Shown here in pieces: positions 6,902-14,082 of a stretch of 64,000 nt of DNA (the stretch's first letter is position 1; each line of letters begins with the position of its first letter). The stretch comes from Terasakiella brassicae. Its GTDB lineage: Bacteria > Pseudomonadota > Alphaproteobacteria > Rhodospirillales > Terasakiellaceae. The DNA is taken from NCBI RefSeq assembly GCF_014641495.1, contig NZ_BMHV01000016.1, forward strand, positions 1 to 64,000, in the 5' to 3' direction. Position numbers and translations under genes: made by a program. The notes under the pieces are model-generated. The model searched no databases and was not told the origin of the DNA. It saw only the letters and a program-made list of their open reading frames with translations.

Positions 6902-7852
6902 ATGCAGCGACCTCGTCTTTTTGTTACCCGAAGATTGCCGCAGGATGTGGAAAATCGGCTTATGGATACATTTGAAACCAATTTATCCACAGGTGAATTT
7001 GCCGACAATTCAGAAAAGTTAATTCAACATAGCCAAGGTGTAGATGGCATTTTGTGCACGCCCTGTGATCAAATCGGTGCCGATTTGATTGCAAAACTAC
7101 CGGACCGTATCCGCATCATTTCGACATTCTCGGTCGGTTATGAACATGTGGATATTGCGGCTGCGAAAAAACGCGATATCGTGGTGACCAATACGCCCGG
7201 CGTTCTGACCGATGCGACAGCCGACATTGCTATGTTATTGATATTAGGGGCGACCCGTCGAGCATACGAAGGCGAACGTCTTATTCGCGAAGATAAATGG
7301 ACAGGTTGGACCCCGACCCAATTGATGGGAATGGGGCTTCAGGGCAAGCGTTTGGGCATTTTGGGGATGGGGCGTATCGGGCAGGCGGTTGCCCGGCGTG
7401 CCAAAGCATTTGGCATGGATATACATTATCATAACCGCCGTCCGGTTGCGTTTGATGCGACCTATCACGAAACGGCAGAAAGTCTGTTGATGCACAGTGA
7501 TGTCCTGTCCCTGCATTGTCCGTTAACGCCTGAAACCAAAGGGCTTTTAAATACACAGGCTATTGAAAAAATGCCGCAAGGCGCTGTGGTCGTGAATACG
7601 GCCCGGGGTCCGGTTGTGGATGATGAGGCTTTAATCGCCGCCTTGAAAAGTGGTCGTTTAAGGGCTGCGGGGCTGGATGTGTTCACCGGGGAACCACACT
7701 TGCATGCAGGTTACCGTGACTTGCCCAATACGTTTTTACTGCCTCATTTGGGTAGTGGCACAGTGGAAACACGCAATGCAATGGGATTTTGTGCCTTGGA
7801 AAATTTGAAAACGTTTTTTGAAGGTAAAACCCCGCCTAATGTGGTGGTGTAA
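6902..7852 (+). CDS. D-isomer-specific 2-hydroxyacid dehydrogenase (glyoxylate/hydroxypyruvate reductase-like)
   Basis: The 316-residue protein is a full-length NAD(P)-dependent D-2-hydroxyacid dehydrogenase. Its coenzyme loop is GMGRIG (155-160). The catalytic residues are Arg235 (NTARGPVVD), Glu264 (FTGEP) and His282 (LPHLGSG). The family reduces 2-oxoacids such as glyoxylate, hydroxypyruvate or phenylpyruvate to the D-hydroxyacid. Overall resemblance is closest to glyoxylate reductases, but substrate cannot be fixed from sequence alone. The start lies 1 base after a GGTAGA-type site. It is a single-gene unit between the terminator at 6826-6857 and the shared terminator at 7861-7892. A DnaA box falls inside codons near residue 28. 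Confidence 0.88.
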   Translation: MQRPRLFVTRRLPQDVENRLMDTFETNLSTGEFADNSEKLIQHSQGVDGILCTPCDQIGADLIAKLPDRIRIISTFSVGYEHVDIAAAKKRDIVVTNTPGVLTDATADIAMLLILGATRRAYEGERLIREDKWTGWTPTQLMGMGLQGKRLGILGMGRIGQAVARRAKAFGMDIHYHNRRPVAFDATYHETAESLLMHSDVLSLHCPLTPETKGLLNTQAIEKMPQGAVVVNTARGPVVDDEALIAALKSGRLRAAGLDVFTGEPHLHAGYRDLPNTFLLPHLGSGTVETRNAMGFCALENLKTFFEGKTPPNVVV

Positions 7853-7860
7853 ACAAAGAA

Positions 7861-7892
7861 AAAGCCCTCTGTAATCAATCACAGAGGGCTTT
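7861..7892. terminator. Bidirectional terminator between the dehydrogenase and phaB
   Basis: AAAGCCCTCTGT (7861-7872) and ACAGAGGGCTTT (7881-7892) form a 12-bp perfect stem with an 8-base loop. The A-rich left flank and T-containing right flank can serve the convergent genes on both strands. Confidence 0.85.
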
Positions 7893-7914
7893 GAAAGACC
7901 TAAGAGAATTTCTC

Positions 7915-8637
7915 TTAGTACATGTGCTGACCACCGTTGATGGACAGGGTTGCACCTGTGATGAAGTCGCCTTCATCAGCAACCAGGAACAACACGCCAC
8001 GTGCGATATCGTCGGCGCGACCCAAACGGCCCATCGGGATTTTCGCAATAATTTTTTCAAGAACGGCAGGCGGAACCGCACGAACCATGTCGGTATCTAC
8101 ATAACCCGGTGCAATGGCGTTCACGGTGATGCCTTTGCCCGCGCCTTCTTGGGCCAAGGCTTTGGTGAAGCCGTGGATACCGGATTTGGCAGCGGCATAG
8201 TTAACCTGACCATATTGCCCGGCTTGACCGTTAATAGAACCAATGTTGACAATCCGACCGAAGCTGCGCTCGCGCATGCCGTCGATGACACCGCGACACA
8301 GGTTAAAGCAGGAGGACAGGTTGGTTGCAATAACCGCTTCCCAGTTGTCCGCAGACATACGGTGCAGGGTGCCGTCACGTGTGATACCGGCGTTGTTGAT
8401 CAGGATCTCAACAGGGCCGAGGTCGGCTTCGATTTTCTTGAGCATTTCCTGACAGGCATCAAAATCGCTGACGTCACATTTATAAGAAGCAATGCCTGTT
8501 TCTTCTGTAAATTTCTTTGCGGCTTCTTCGTTACCGCCAAAATTGGCAGCGACGGTATAACCGGCGTCTTTAAGGCGTTCAGAAATTGCGCGACCAATAC
8601 CGCGCGTCCCACCAGTTACGAGTGCTACACGACCCAT
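7915..8637 (-). CDS. phaB: Acetoacetyl-CoA reductase PhaB
   Basis: The 240-residue short-chain dehydrogenase reduces acetoacetyl-CoA to (R)-3-hydroxybutyryl-CoA with NADPH, the second step of PHB synthesis in the cytoplasm. The cofactor loop TGGTRGIG (8-15), NNAG (81-84) and the catalytic Ser134, Tyr147 and Lys151 (NIGSINGQ, NYAAAKSG) are all present. The segment GQAGQYGQVNYAAAKSG and the C-terminal TGATLSINGG are typical of PhaB rather than FabG. It lies downstream of phaA on the same strand, but a terminator-like hairpin (8788-8823) separates the two, so phaB may have its own promoter in 8638-8780. AGGAAGAAAC precedes the ATG. Confidence 0.93.
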   Translation of the reverse strand: MGRVALVTGGTRGIGRAISERLKDAGYTVAANFGGNEEAAKKFTEETGIASYKCDVSDFDACQEMLKKIEADLGPVEILINNAGITRDGTLHRMSADNWEAVIATNLSSCFNLCRGVIDGMRERSFGRIVNIGSINGQAGQYGQVNYAAAKSGIHGFTKALAQEGAGKGITVNAIAPGYVDTDMVRAVPPAVLEKIIAKIPMGRLGRADDIARGVLFLVADEGDFITGATLSINGGQHMY

Positions 8638-8787
8638 CTGTTTCTTCCTCTACTTTTTTAGTCCACAGTTTTTTTGTTCTGAAAAGACCGAAACTCCCCG
8701 ATCTTCAATCTTGGCATTGTGGGGACATTAATGGCATAAATCCACCCCTAATTTTGAAATATTCAAACTTTATCGTTTTGCATAAAA

Positions 8788-8823
8788 AAAACAGCTCTTC
8801 CCATATGGAAAAGAGCTGTTTTT
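8788..8823. terminator. Terminator between phaA and phaB
   Basis: AACAGCTCTT (8790-8799) and AAGAGCTGTT (8811-8820) form a 10-bp stem with an 11-base loop. There is a run of A on the left and of T on the right, so it can terminate leftward transcription coming from phaA. Confidence 0.8.
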
Positions 8824-8876
8824 CAATAGTTTACCAACGTTGTTCGCTTGTTTAACAAACGATCATCAGTTGTGGC

Positions 8877-10058
8877 TTAGGCGCGTTCTACACACAATGC
8901 TACACCTTGACCACCACCGATACACAGCGTTGCAATCCCTTTTTTGGAATCGCGGCGCTTCATTTCGTGCAACAGGGTGACAAGAATGCGGTTGCCGGAT
9001 GCGCCGATCGGGTGACCAATGGCAATGGCACCGCCATTCACGTTGACTTTATCAGTGTCCCAGCCAAGTTCCTTGTTAACGGAAATAGCTTGTGCCGCAA
9101 ACGCTTCGTTGGCTTCGATCAGATCCAGATCATCGATAGACCAACCGGCTTTATCCAATGCCTTGGTGACGGCCGGGATCGGGCCTGTCCCCATGATTTT
9201 CGGATCAACACCGTGGGTGGCCCATGCTTTGATGGTTGCCAATGGTGTCAGGCCGCGTTTGTCAGCTTCTTCCTTGCTCATCAACACAACAACGGAAGCC
9301 CCGTCATTAAGACCGGAGGCGTTACCGGCGGTGACGGAACCGTCTTTAGAGAAAGCCGGACGCAGTTTACCAAGGCCTTCTGCGCTTACGCCTTCTTTGA
9401 TGAATTCGTCTTTGTCAAAAATGATATCGCCTTTGCGATTTTTGATGGTCACCGGGACGATTTCCTCGTCGAACTTACCAGCAGCGCGTGCGGCTTCGGC
9501 TTTGTTTTGCGAGCCGGCGGCAAAAGCGTCTTGTTCCTCGCGCGAGATTTGGTACTTGTCCGCAATATTTTGCGCTGTTGTCCCCATATGATAATCATTA
9601 AAGGCACACCACAGACCGTCTTTGATCATGGTGTCTTCCATTTTAGCCGGGCCCATTTTCGTGCCGTTGCGCAGATGCATCACGTGCGGAGACAGAGACA
9701 TATTTTCCTGACCACCGGCAACGACGATATCGGCATCCCCCATCAGGATGGCTTGCATACCCATGGCAACGGAGCGTAGACCGGACCCACAAACCTGATT
9801 GATGGTCATGGCGGTGGACTCTTCCGGGCAACCGGCGAGAATGGCGGCTTGACGTGCCGGGTTTTGGCCCTGACCACCGGTCAAAACCTGACCCATAAAG
9901 ACTTCCTGAACGTCTGCAGCATCAACGCCTGCGCGTTCCAACGCGGCTTTGATTACCGTTGCGCCCAATTCGTGCGCGGGGACGCTGGCAAGGCTGCCGC
10001 TAAAGTTGCCGACCGCTGTACGGGCTGCACCAACAATGACCACTTCAGTCATATTCAA
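8877..10058 (-). CDS. phaA: Acetyl-CoA acetyltransferase (beta-ketothiolase) PhaA
   Basis: The 393-residue thiolase condenses two acetyl-CoA to acetoacetyl-CoA, the first step of PHB synthesis. The nucleophile Cys90 lies in INQVCGSGL. The C-terminal GHPIGASG (His) and CIGGGQG (second Cys) motifs complete the active site. Length and motifs fit biosynthetic thiolases. TTAGGAGAC precedes the start at 10058. It is followed by its own hairpin and then phaB; the synthase genes lie upstream on the same strand with a 134-base gap. Confidence 0.93.
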   Translation of the reverse strand: MNMTEVVIVGAARTAVGNFSGSLASVPAHELGATVIKAALERAGVDAADVQEVFMGQVLTGGQGQNPARQAAILAGCPEESTAMTINQVCGSGLRSVAMGMQAILMGDADIVVAGGQENMSLSPHVMHLRNGTKMGPAKMEDTMIKDGLWCAFNDYHMGTTAQNIADKYQISREEQDAFAAGSQNKAEAARAAGKFDEEIVPVTIKNRKGDIIFDKDEFIKEGVSAEGLGKLRPAFSKDGSVTAGNASGLNDGASVVVLMSKEEADKRGLTPLATIKAWATHGVDPKIMGTGPIPAVTKALDKAGWSIDDLDLIEANEAFAAQAISVNKELGWDTDKVNVNGGAIAIGHPIGASGNRILVTLLHEMKRRDSKKGIATLCIGGGQGVALCVERA

Positions 10059-10192
10059 TGTCTCCTAAATATAATTATTATTTCCCCTGCAAAGGGCGGG
10101 TAAGCCGCCGCCTCGCAGGCCAATAGGGTATAGAAGCAAGACGAATGGTCAAGCAATGATTGTGCGAATGCGAAATTAGAATTGTTATATAA

Positions 10193-11281
10193 TTATTTTT
10201 CTTGTGTTAAGAGCCACTTAGCCAAGGGGGTATAAAGGCCGCGTTGGGCGTTGCGTCCGGTCATCATGCCGATGTGCCCGGCTTTTACGGTTTTGACCTG
10301 ACGGTTCGGTAATTTTTGGGCCAAAGCATGGGCCGATTCCGGGGGAACGATTCGGTCATTTTGCGGGATCACCAGATAAGTCGGGTGATGAATTTCCCTC
10401 GGATCTATAAAATGCCCATCGATTTCCCAAACACCGCGTCCGGGTTTGTTGTCGATATACCAGCCAAACAGGCACTCGCGTGCAACATTCCCGACCAAGG
10501 GGACGCCATCATTGATCCAGTCTTCCATTGCGACAAACTTCTCGGCCGTGCGACTTGCGGGATCCATTTTGGAAAATTCCATAAACTTTTGTAGAATTTG
10601 GTAGGGATCAATGGCAGCAAACAGGCTTTGGATCATATCGACGGGTAACAGCCCCAAAGTTTGTATGAGGCTTTCCAATTGAGGTTGAGCGCAGCGCATA
10701 ATATGGGCATGGCGAGAACTGCCAGCATGAAAATCCCATGGTGTCGCCAACAGGGCGAGGCGGTCAATTTTGTCCGGTTCCAAGGCGGCCAATGCAGTGC
10801 ATAGAACACCCCCCATGCAATAACCGATCAAAGTGACGGGACGATTGCATTGACGATAGATTTCAGTGACGGCGTTGTTCAGGCGTTCAAGGATATAGTC
10901 TTCCAGTGTGAATTGTTTTTCTGCCGCACCCGGTTCCCCCCAATCCAGTAAAAAACAGCGGATACCTTTGTTTGCGAGACTGCGCATCAAGCTGCGTTTT
11001 TCGCTGAGATCAAGAATGTAGGCTTTATTGATCAGCGACGGTACGGCAAGAACGACGGGGCCGTTGTCGGGACCGCCGTAATCCAGAAGACGTGATGCGC
11101 CGTCCTGCCATAAAACCGGGGCCTCGCTCAGGCAGCGTTCATAAGGGTGTTTGTGATAGGCGCGTACGCCCGCCAAAAAATGCTGAGCCCGTAAAAAGGC
11201 TTCCGCATCAAGGGCTGCGCGAAAAGAATCTTCAGGATAGGCCGAAATTTGGTCAGTCAGGCTTTCGGCCTGTATTTTCAA
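10193..11281 (-). CDS. phaC: Class III-like PHA synthase catalytic subunit PhaC
   Basis: The TTG at 11281 is the preferred start: GGAG lies 7 bases upstream and it gives 362 residues, the usual length of class III PhaC. The longer frame to 11425 would overlap the upstream gene by 173 bases and its extra residues look like an out-of-phase copy of it. The protein is an alpha/beta hydrolase with the synthase box GYCMGG (Cys155), Asp309 (PQNDRIV) and His336 (AGHIGM), close in position to the triad of the Allochromatium enzyme (149/302/331). It polymerises (R)-3-hydroxybutyryl-CoA at the granule surface. The start overlaps the PhaE-like gene by 29 bases. Confidence 0.85.
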   Translation of the reverse strand: MKIQAESLTDQISAYPEDSFRAALDAEAFLRAQHFLAGVRAYHKHPYERCLSEAPVLWQDGASRLLDYGGPDNGPVVLAVPSLINKAYILDLSEKRSLMRSLANKGIRCFLLDWGEPGAAEKQFTLEDYILERLNNAVTEIYRQCNRPVTLIGYCMGGVLCTALAALEPDKIDRLALLATPWDFHAGSSRHAHIMRCAQPQLESLIQTLGLLPVDMIQSLFAAIDPYQILQKFMEFSKMDPASRTAEKFVAMEDWINDGVPLVGNVARECLFGWYIDNKPGRGVWEIDGHFIDPREIHHPTYLVIPQNDRIVPPESAHALAQKLPNRQVKTVKAGHIGMMTGRNAQRGLYTPLAKWLLTQEK

Positions 11282-11651
11282 GTCGGGACTCCAGTTCACG
11301 GACCCGCTTTTCAAGCGCGTCAATGCGGTGCGACAGCTCATCCATGTTGCGCTCAGTGTGCTCAGGTGCAGGGGAAGCGGACGTGGTCCCACCCGTTTGG
11401 GCGGTTGTGAACGGGTTTGTGCCATCTTTGAATTGCTCTTTCCAGCTATCAGCCCAGTTTCCCATCCAGCTTTGAATTTTTTCCGGCGTATCCAGTGTTT
11501 TCATCATTTCGCTGGCTTGTTGATTGAAGACTTCGCCTAATTTAAGGCTGTCTTCAACAACGCGTTCTGAAGATTGGGAAAGAAGCTGTTTTTGCCAAAG
11601 GTCGAGATATTGTGCGGCGAGATCGTGGATCTTTTTATCGGAATCACTCAT
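11253..11651 (-). CDS. phaE: Short PhaE-like PHA synthase subunit
   Basis: The ATG at 11651 gives 132 residues. The sequence is helical and charged, with a Trp-containing segment (QSWMGNWADSWKEQF, about 58-72) and a C-terminal coiled coil (about 95-130, LSHRIDALEKRVRELESRL). The same organisation of a helical body and a terminal coiled coil next to phaC is known for PhaE, the partner needed by class III synthases. Classical PhaE is over twice as long, so this is a compact variant or an unrelated granule or synthase partner. It is translated just ahead of phaC with overlap. The divergent phaR gene lies 240 bases away. The PhaE call depends mainly on context. Confidence 0.65.
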   Translation of the reverse strand: MSDSDKKIHDLAAQYLDLWQKQLLSQSSERVVEDSLKLGEVFNQQASEMMKTLDTPEKIQSWMGNWADSWKEQFKDGTNPFTTAQTGGTTSASPAPEHTERNMDELSHRIDALEKRVRELESRLENTGRKPD

Positions 11652-11834
11652 TGCTTTTATCGTCTTTTTTTTGCCGTTACGCAGCAACGCTGCCGCAAAA
11701 AGTTACTATAGAGACCGGATAAAGGTCAATTATTTGGTGATTTTTGTAATTTTTTTCACAATACTGCAATGCGATACTTTTGTGTGCAGTGAATTCGCGT
11801 TATGGTACAAGGCTATGGGGAGACCTCCACATAA

Positions 11835-11860
11835 TATATATGTGAGATATATATGTGAGA
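11835..11860 (+). repeat. 13-bp tandem duplication in the phaR leader
   Basis: TATATATGTGAGA occurs twice without a gap (11835-11847 and 11848-11860), ending 31 bases before the phaR start. Repeats at this position could be a regulator site or part of the promoter; this is inference. Nearby CTGCAATGC at 11764 resembles half of the CTGC-N-GCAG sites described for PhaR, but the match is weak. Confidence 0.55.
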
Positions 11861-11891
11861 GGGCTTGGGACTTAAAAAAAGAAGATATGAT

Positions 11892-12503
11892 ATGGCACAA
11901 ACTGAAGATAAAGAAGCACCGATTACGATCAAGAAGTACGCCAACCGCCGTTTATACAACACCGCCACCAGCAGCTATGTGACGCTGGACCATCTGGCAC
12001 AGATGGTAAAAGAAGGGACCCAGTTTGCTGTTTTTGATGCAAAAAGCGGAGATGAAATCACGCGTTCAGTTCTGACACAGATTATTGTGGAAGAAGAAGC
12101 CAAGGGGCAAAATCTGTTACCGGTCAGTTTCTTGCGCCACCTGATCAGTTTTTATGGTGATAGCTTGCAAGGACTGGTGCCGAGTTATCTGGAACAATCG
12201 ATGCAATCTTTTGCCACCAATCAGGAAAAGATGCGCGATTATATGAAAGAGACAATGGGGGGGTTAAACCCGTTCGGTTCCTTTGAAGAGATGAACAAGC
12301 AAAATATGGTGATGTTTGAAAACGCCATGCGCATGTTTGCGCCGCAATTCTACAAAGAAGGCGAACATAAAGAGGCGGACGCAGGCCAGAAAATAGATGA
12401 AAAACCGTCTCAATCGGCTGAAAAAGCAGGCGATGATCTGGAAAAAATGAAAGCTCAACTGGAAGCCATGCAGCAGCAGTTGAGCAAACTCAGTCAAAAG
12501 TAA
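11892..12503 (+). CDS. phaR: PHA synthesis repressor PhaR
   Basis: The ATG at 11892 gives 203 residues; a TTG at 11865 is in frame but has no good ribosome-binding site. The N-terminal 60 residues contain the PHB/PHA accumulation regulator DNA-binding domain (IKKYANRRLYNT, SYVTLDHLAQMV). The next block (about 65-105) fits the PHB granule-binding domain (FDAKSGDEITRSVLTQII). The C-terminus is a coiled coil with glutamine-rich end. PhaR binds promoters of phasin and PHB genes and is released when PHB granules form. It is divergent from phaE-phaC and closed by a terminator. Confidence 0.93.
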   Translation: MAQTEDKEAPITIKKYANRRLYNTATSSYVTLDHLAQMVKEGTQFAVFDAKSGDEITRSVLTQIIVEEEAKGQNLLPVSFLRHLISFYGDSLQGLVPSYLEQSMQSFATNQEKMRDYMKETMGGLNPFGSFEEMNKQNMVMFENAMRMFAPQFYKEGEHKEADAGQKIDEKPSQSAEKAGDDLEKMKAQLEAMQQQLSKLSQK

Positions 12504-12536
12504 GTCCAACTTGAATTTTAAGACTGCATGCGTTCA

Positions 12537-12570
12537 AAACGCCTTTTGCCACCCGCGAAAGGCGTTTTTT
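12537..12570 (+). terminator. Intrinsic terminator of phaR
   Basis: AAAACGCCTTT (12537-12547) pairs with AAAGGCGTTTT starting at 12558, leaving a 10-base loop and a T-run. Confidence 0.85.
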
Positions 12571-12674
12571 ACGTGATCACATTTTGTTGCAAAGGTTGTC
12601 TTTGGGCTGACAGTCTGCTGTTTTGATTCTATACTGAACGACTTTCTGTATTTGAATTGCAGGTAAATAGACCC

Positions 12675-13223
12675 GTGGCTGTTACTCTTGAAACCAAAGC
12701 ACTTGTCCCCGCTGTTCCGGCGGGACCGTTACGTGCGGCGCGTGGTCAAAATCAAGAAGTTGCCCCCGACACGTCTAAAACGCAGAATTCGGCACAGGCT
12801 TTCGTCAATAGTCTGTCGGTGGATATTCGCAATAAAGTCATGCGCCCCTTGCATGATCGTGTGCGCCATGACAAATCAGAAGAAGCTACGCAAGAACAGG
12901 AGACACAGAAAAGCAAGGCGCAACCTGCCGATACAGGTCAGGCGCAGGCCCTGAATGGGGGGAGAAATAATAAATCTTATTATTCAAGCCCGACATTCAT
13001 CGCCAATTTGACAGTGCTGCAAGCGCAACAGGGATATGGATCTGATCGGCAAGCTTCCCTCGGGGCAGCACGTTATAAAGCCTCGCATCAAGCTTATCTT
13101 GATGCAGGTGCGCAACCTGGAGGAGAGTTTAATGCAAGGGAAGACTCTATAAAGAGTGCGGAACGTGCAGAGAAAATTATGATCGTACCTCCGGGCATTT
13201 CAACCGTGAATTTTGTCGCATAG
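12675..13223 (+). CDS. Hypothetical protein, 182 residues
   Basis: I do not recognise a family. The GTG at 12675 is chosen because AGGTAA lies upstream; an in-frame TTG at 12657 is the alternative. The protein is polar, with a low-complexity Gln/Glu/Lys stretch in the middle (about 70-100) and no signal peptide or membrane segment. The C-terminal half carries an Ala/Tyr/Gln-rich segment (SLGAARYKASHQAYLDAG) and ends in the hydrophobic IMIVPPGISTVNFVA. It lies between the phaR terminator and the operator region of the XRE gene, so it is probably a single transcription unit. Codon use looks like its neighbours. Confidence 0.6.
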   Translation: MAVTLETKALVPAVPAGPLRAARGQNQEVAPDTSKTQNSAQAFVNSLSVDIRNKVMRPLHDRVRHDKSEEATQEQETQKSKAQPADTGQAQALNGGRNNKSYYSSPTFIANLTVLQAQQGYGSDRQASLGAARYKASHQAYLDAGAQPGGEFNAREDSIKSAERAEKIMIVPPGISTVNFVA

Positions 13224-13229
13224 GCGTTG

Positions 13230-13371
13230 AAATATTTTGAAATATTTTGATAAAAATATTTTCGAGACCCTCTAAAATGCCCTTAAATCATAAATATTTT
13301 GCCTTAAAACAGTTTTTTCTTATGTGTAGTGCAACGAAATATTCTAGAAATATTTTCTTGCAAAATATTTT
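13230..13371. promoter_or_regulatory. Array of AAATATTTT operator-like repeats before the XRE gene
   Basis: Exact AAATATTTT occurs at 13230-13238, 13240-13248, 13254-13262, 13292-13300, 13348-13356 and 13363-13371, with a near copy at 13336-13344. Several extend to longer palindrome-like units, for example GCAAAATATTTTTGC. The last copies overlap the proposed promoter of the XRE gene (13358-13384). The arrangement suggests autoregulation by the XRE protein or binding of a nucleoid-associated protein; both are inference. Confidence 0.6.
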
Positions 13372-13384
13372 TGCCCGGTATAAT
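13358..13384 (+). promoter_or_regulatory. Promoter candidate of the XRE gene
   Basis: TTGCAA at 13358-13363 and TATAAT at 13379-13384 are 15 bases apart, slightly short of the optimum. The -10 match is exact. It lies 60 bases before the start codon and overlaps the repeat array. Confidence 0.45.
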
Positions 13385-13444
13385 CATTGATAGAAATCCA
13401 CAATAAACAAAGCGGAATATTGGTTGAATAAGGAGATCACTTTC

Positions 13445-13837
13445 ATGTCCGATGCCGTCGAAAGCAAAGTCGCAAACCGTGCCACAGATACGGACCGTCA
13501 TGTTGGCGCACGTATTCGCGAACGCCGCATTATGTTGGGATTGAGCCAACAACAAATGGCCGACATGATCGGCGTTACCTATCAACAGGCGCATAAGTAT
13601 GAGCGCGGGATCAACCGTATTTCAGCGGGTCGTCTTTATGAAATTGGGCAGGTTTTGAAAGTTCCGGTCGGTTTCTTCTTTGAAGGTCTGGATGAAAAAG
13701 ACGAAACAGAGATCGAATTGACAGACCGTCAGCGTATGTGTCTGGAACTTGCGCGTAATTTCTCTCATATCAACAATGATCGCCATCAGGATGCGCTTAG
13801 CCAATTGGCGCGCGCGCTTGCTGCCGAAAAAAACTAA
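13445..13837 (+). CDS. XRE-family transcriptional regulator
   Basis: The ATG at 13445 has AAGGAG 9 bases upstream and gives 130 residues. Residues about 20-80 form a Cro/C1-type helix-turn-helix (VGARIRERRIMLGLSQQQMA, VTYQQAHKYERG, ISAGRLYEIGQVL), followed by VPVGFFFEG. This is the common alphaproteobacterial small XRE layout, also seen in regulators of motility, biofilm and quorum sensing genes. The C-terminal 45 residues are helical (RQRMCLELARNFSHI). It has its own promoter and terminator. The AAATATTTT array upstream suggests that it controls its own expression. No target gene can be assigned from sequence. Confidence 0.85.
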   Translation: MSDAVESKVANRATDTDRHVGARIRERRIMLGLSQQQMADMIGVTYQQAHKYERGINRISAGRLYEIGQVLKVPVGFFFEGLDEKDETEIELTDRQRMCLELARNFSHINNDRHQDALSQLARALAAEKN

Positions 13838-13868
13838 GGCAGACCGATTCTAGGTTTTGAATGTTTAG

Positions 13869-13899
13869 CCGGGTGTGAAATGTTTTCACGCCCGGTTTT
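13869..13899 (+). terminator. Intrinsic terminator of the XRE gene
   Basis: CCGGGTGTGAAA (13869-13880) pairs with TTTTCACGCCCGG (13883-13895) with one G-U pair, followed by TTTTGTTT. Confidence 0.85.
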
Positions 13900-13971
13900 G
13901 TTTGTCTGTAAAATACAAGAAATAACTGCTATATAATCAGCAATTTTATTAATTTCGGGGCACTAAACTTG

Positions 13972-14011
13972 AAACTTTGTATAAAGTTTTGGGTAAAATT
14001 GACAAATGTCA
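13972..14011. promoter_or_regulatory. Two short palindromes upstream of korA
   Basis: AAACTTT-GTAT-AAAGTTT (13972-13989) is a perfect 7-bp inverted repeat, and TGACA-AA-TGTCA (14000-14011) a perfect 5-bp one. They lie 72-111 bases before the korA start codon, where an operator would be expected. The binding protein is unknown. Confidence 0.4.
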
Positions 14012-14082
14012 TGGGCGAACGGCCCTGTTTTTGGAATATAAAGCCGAGCTTTCGAAATTGTATTTAAGGAATCGCGAGACAC

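Noticed and set aside
6795-6991. Replication origin
   Set aside because: Three DnaA boxes but no AT-rich unwinding cluster and no origin-linked genes such as dnaA, hemE or parAB nearby.
7891-8661. Long open frame on the + strand opposite phaB
   Set aside because: It mirrors the phaB coding sequence and gives no recognisable protein; phaB has all SDR motifs.
8907-9779. Long + strand frame opposite phaA
   Set aside because: Antisense shadow of a full-length thiolase; Cys- and His-rich composition has no family pattern.
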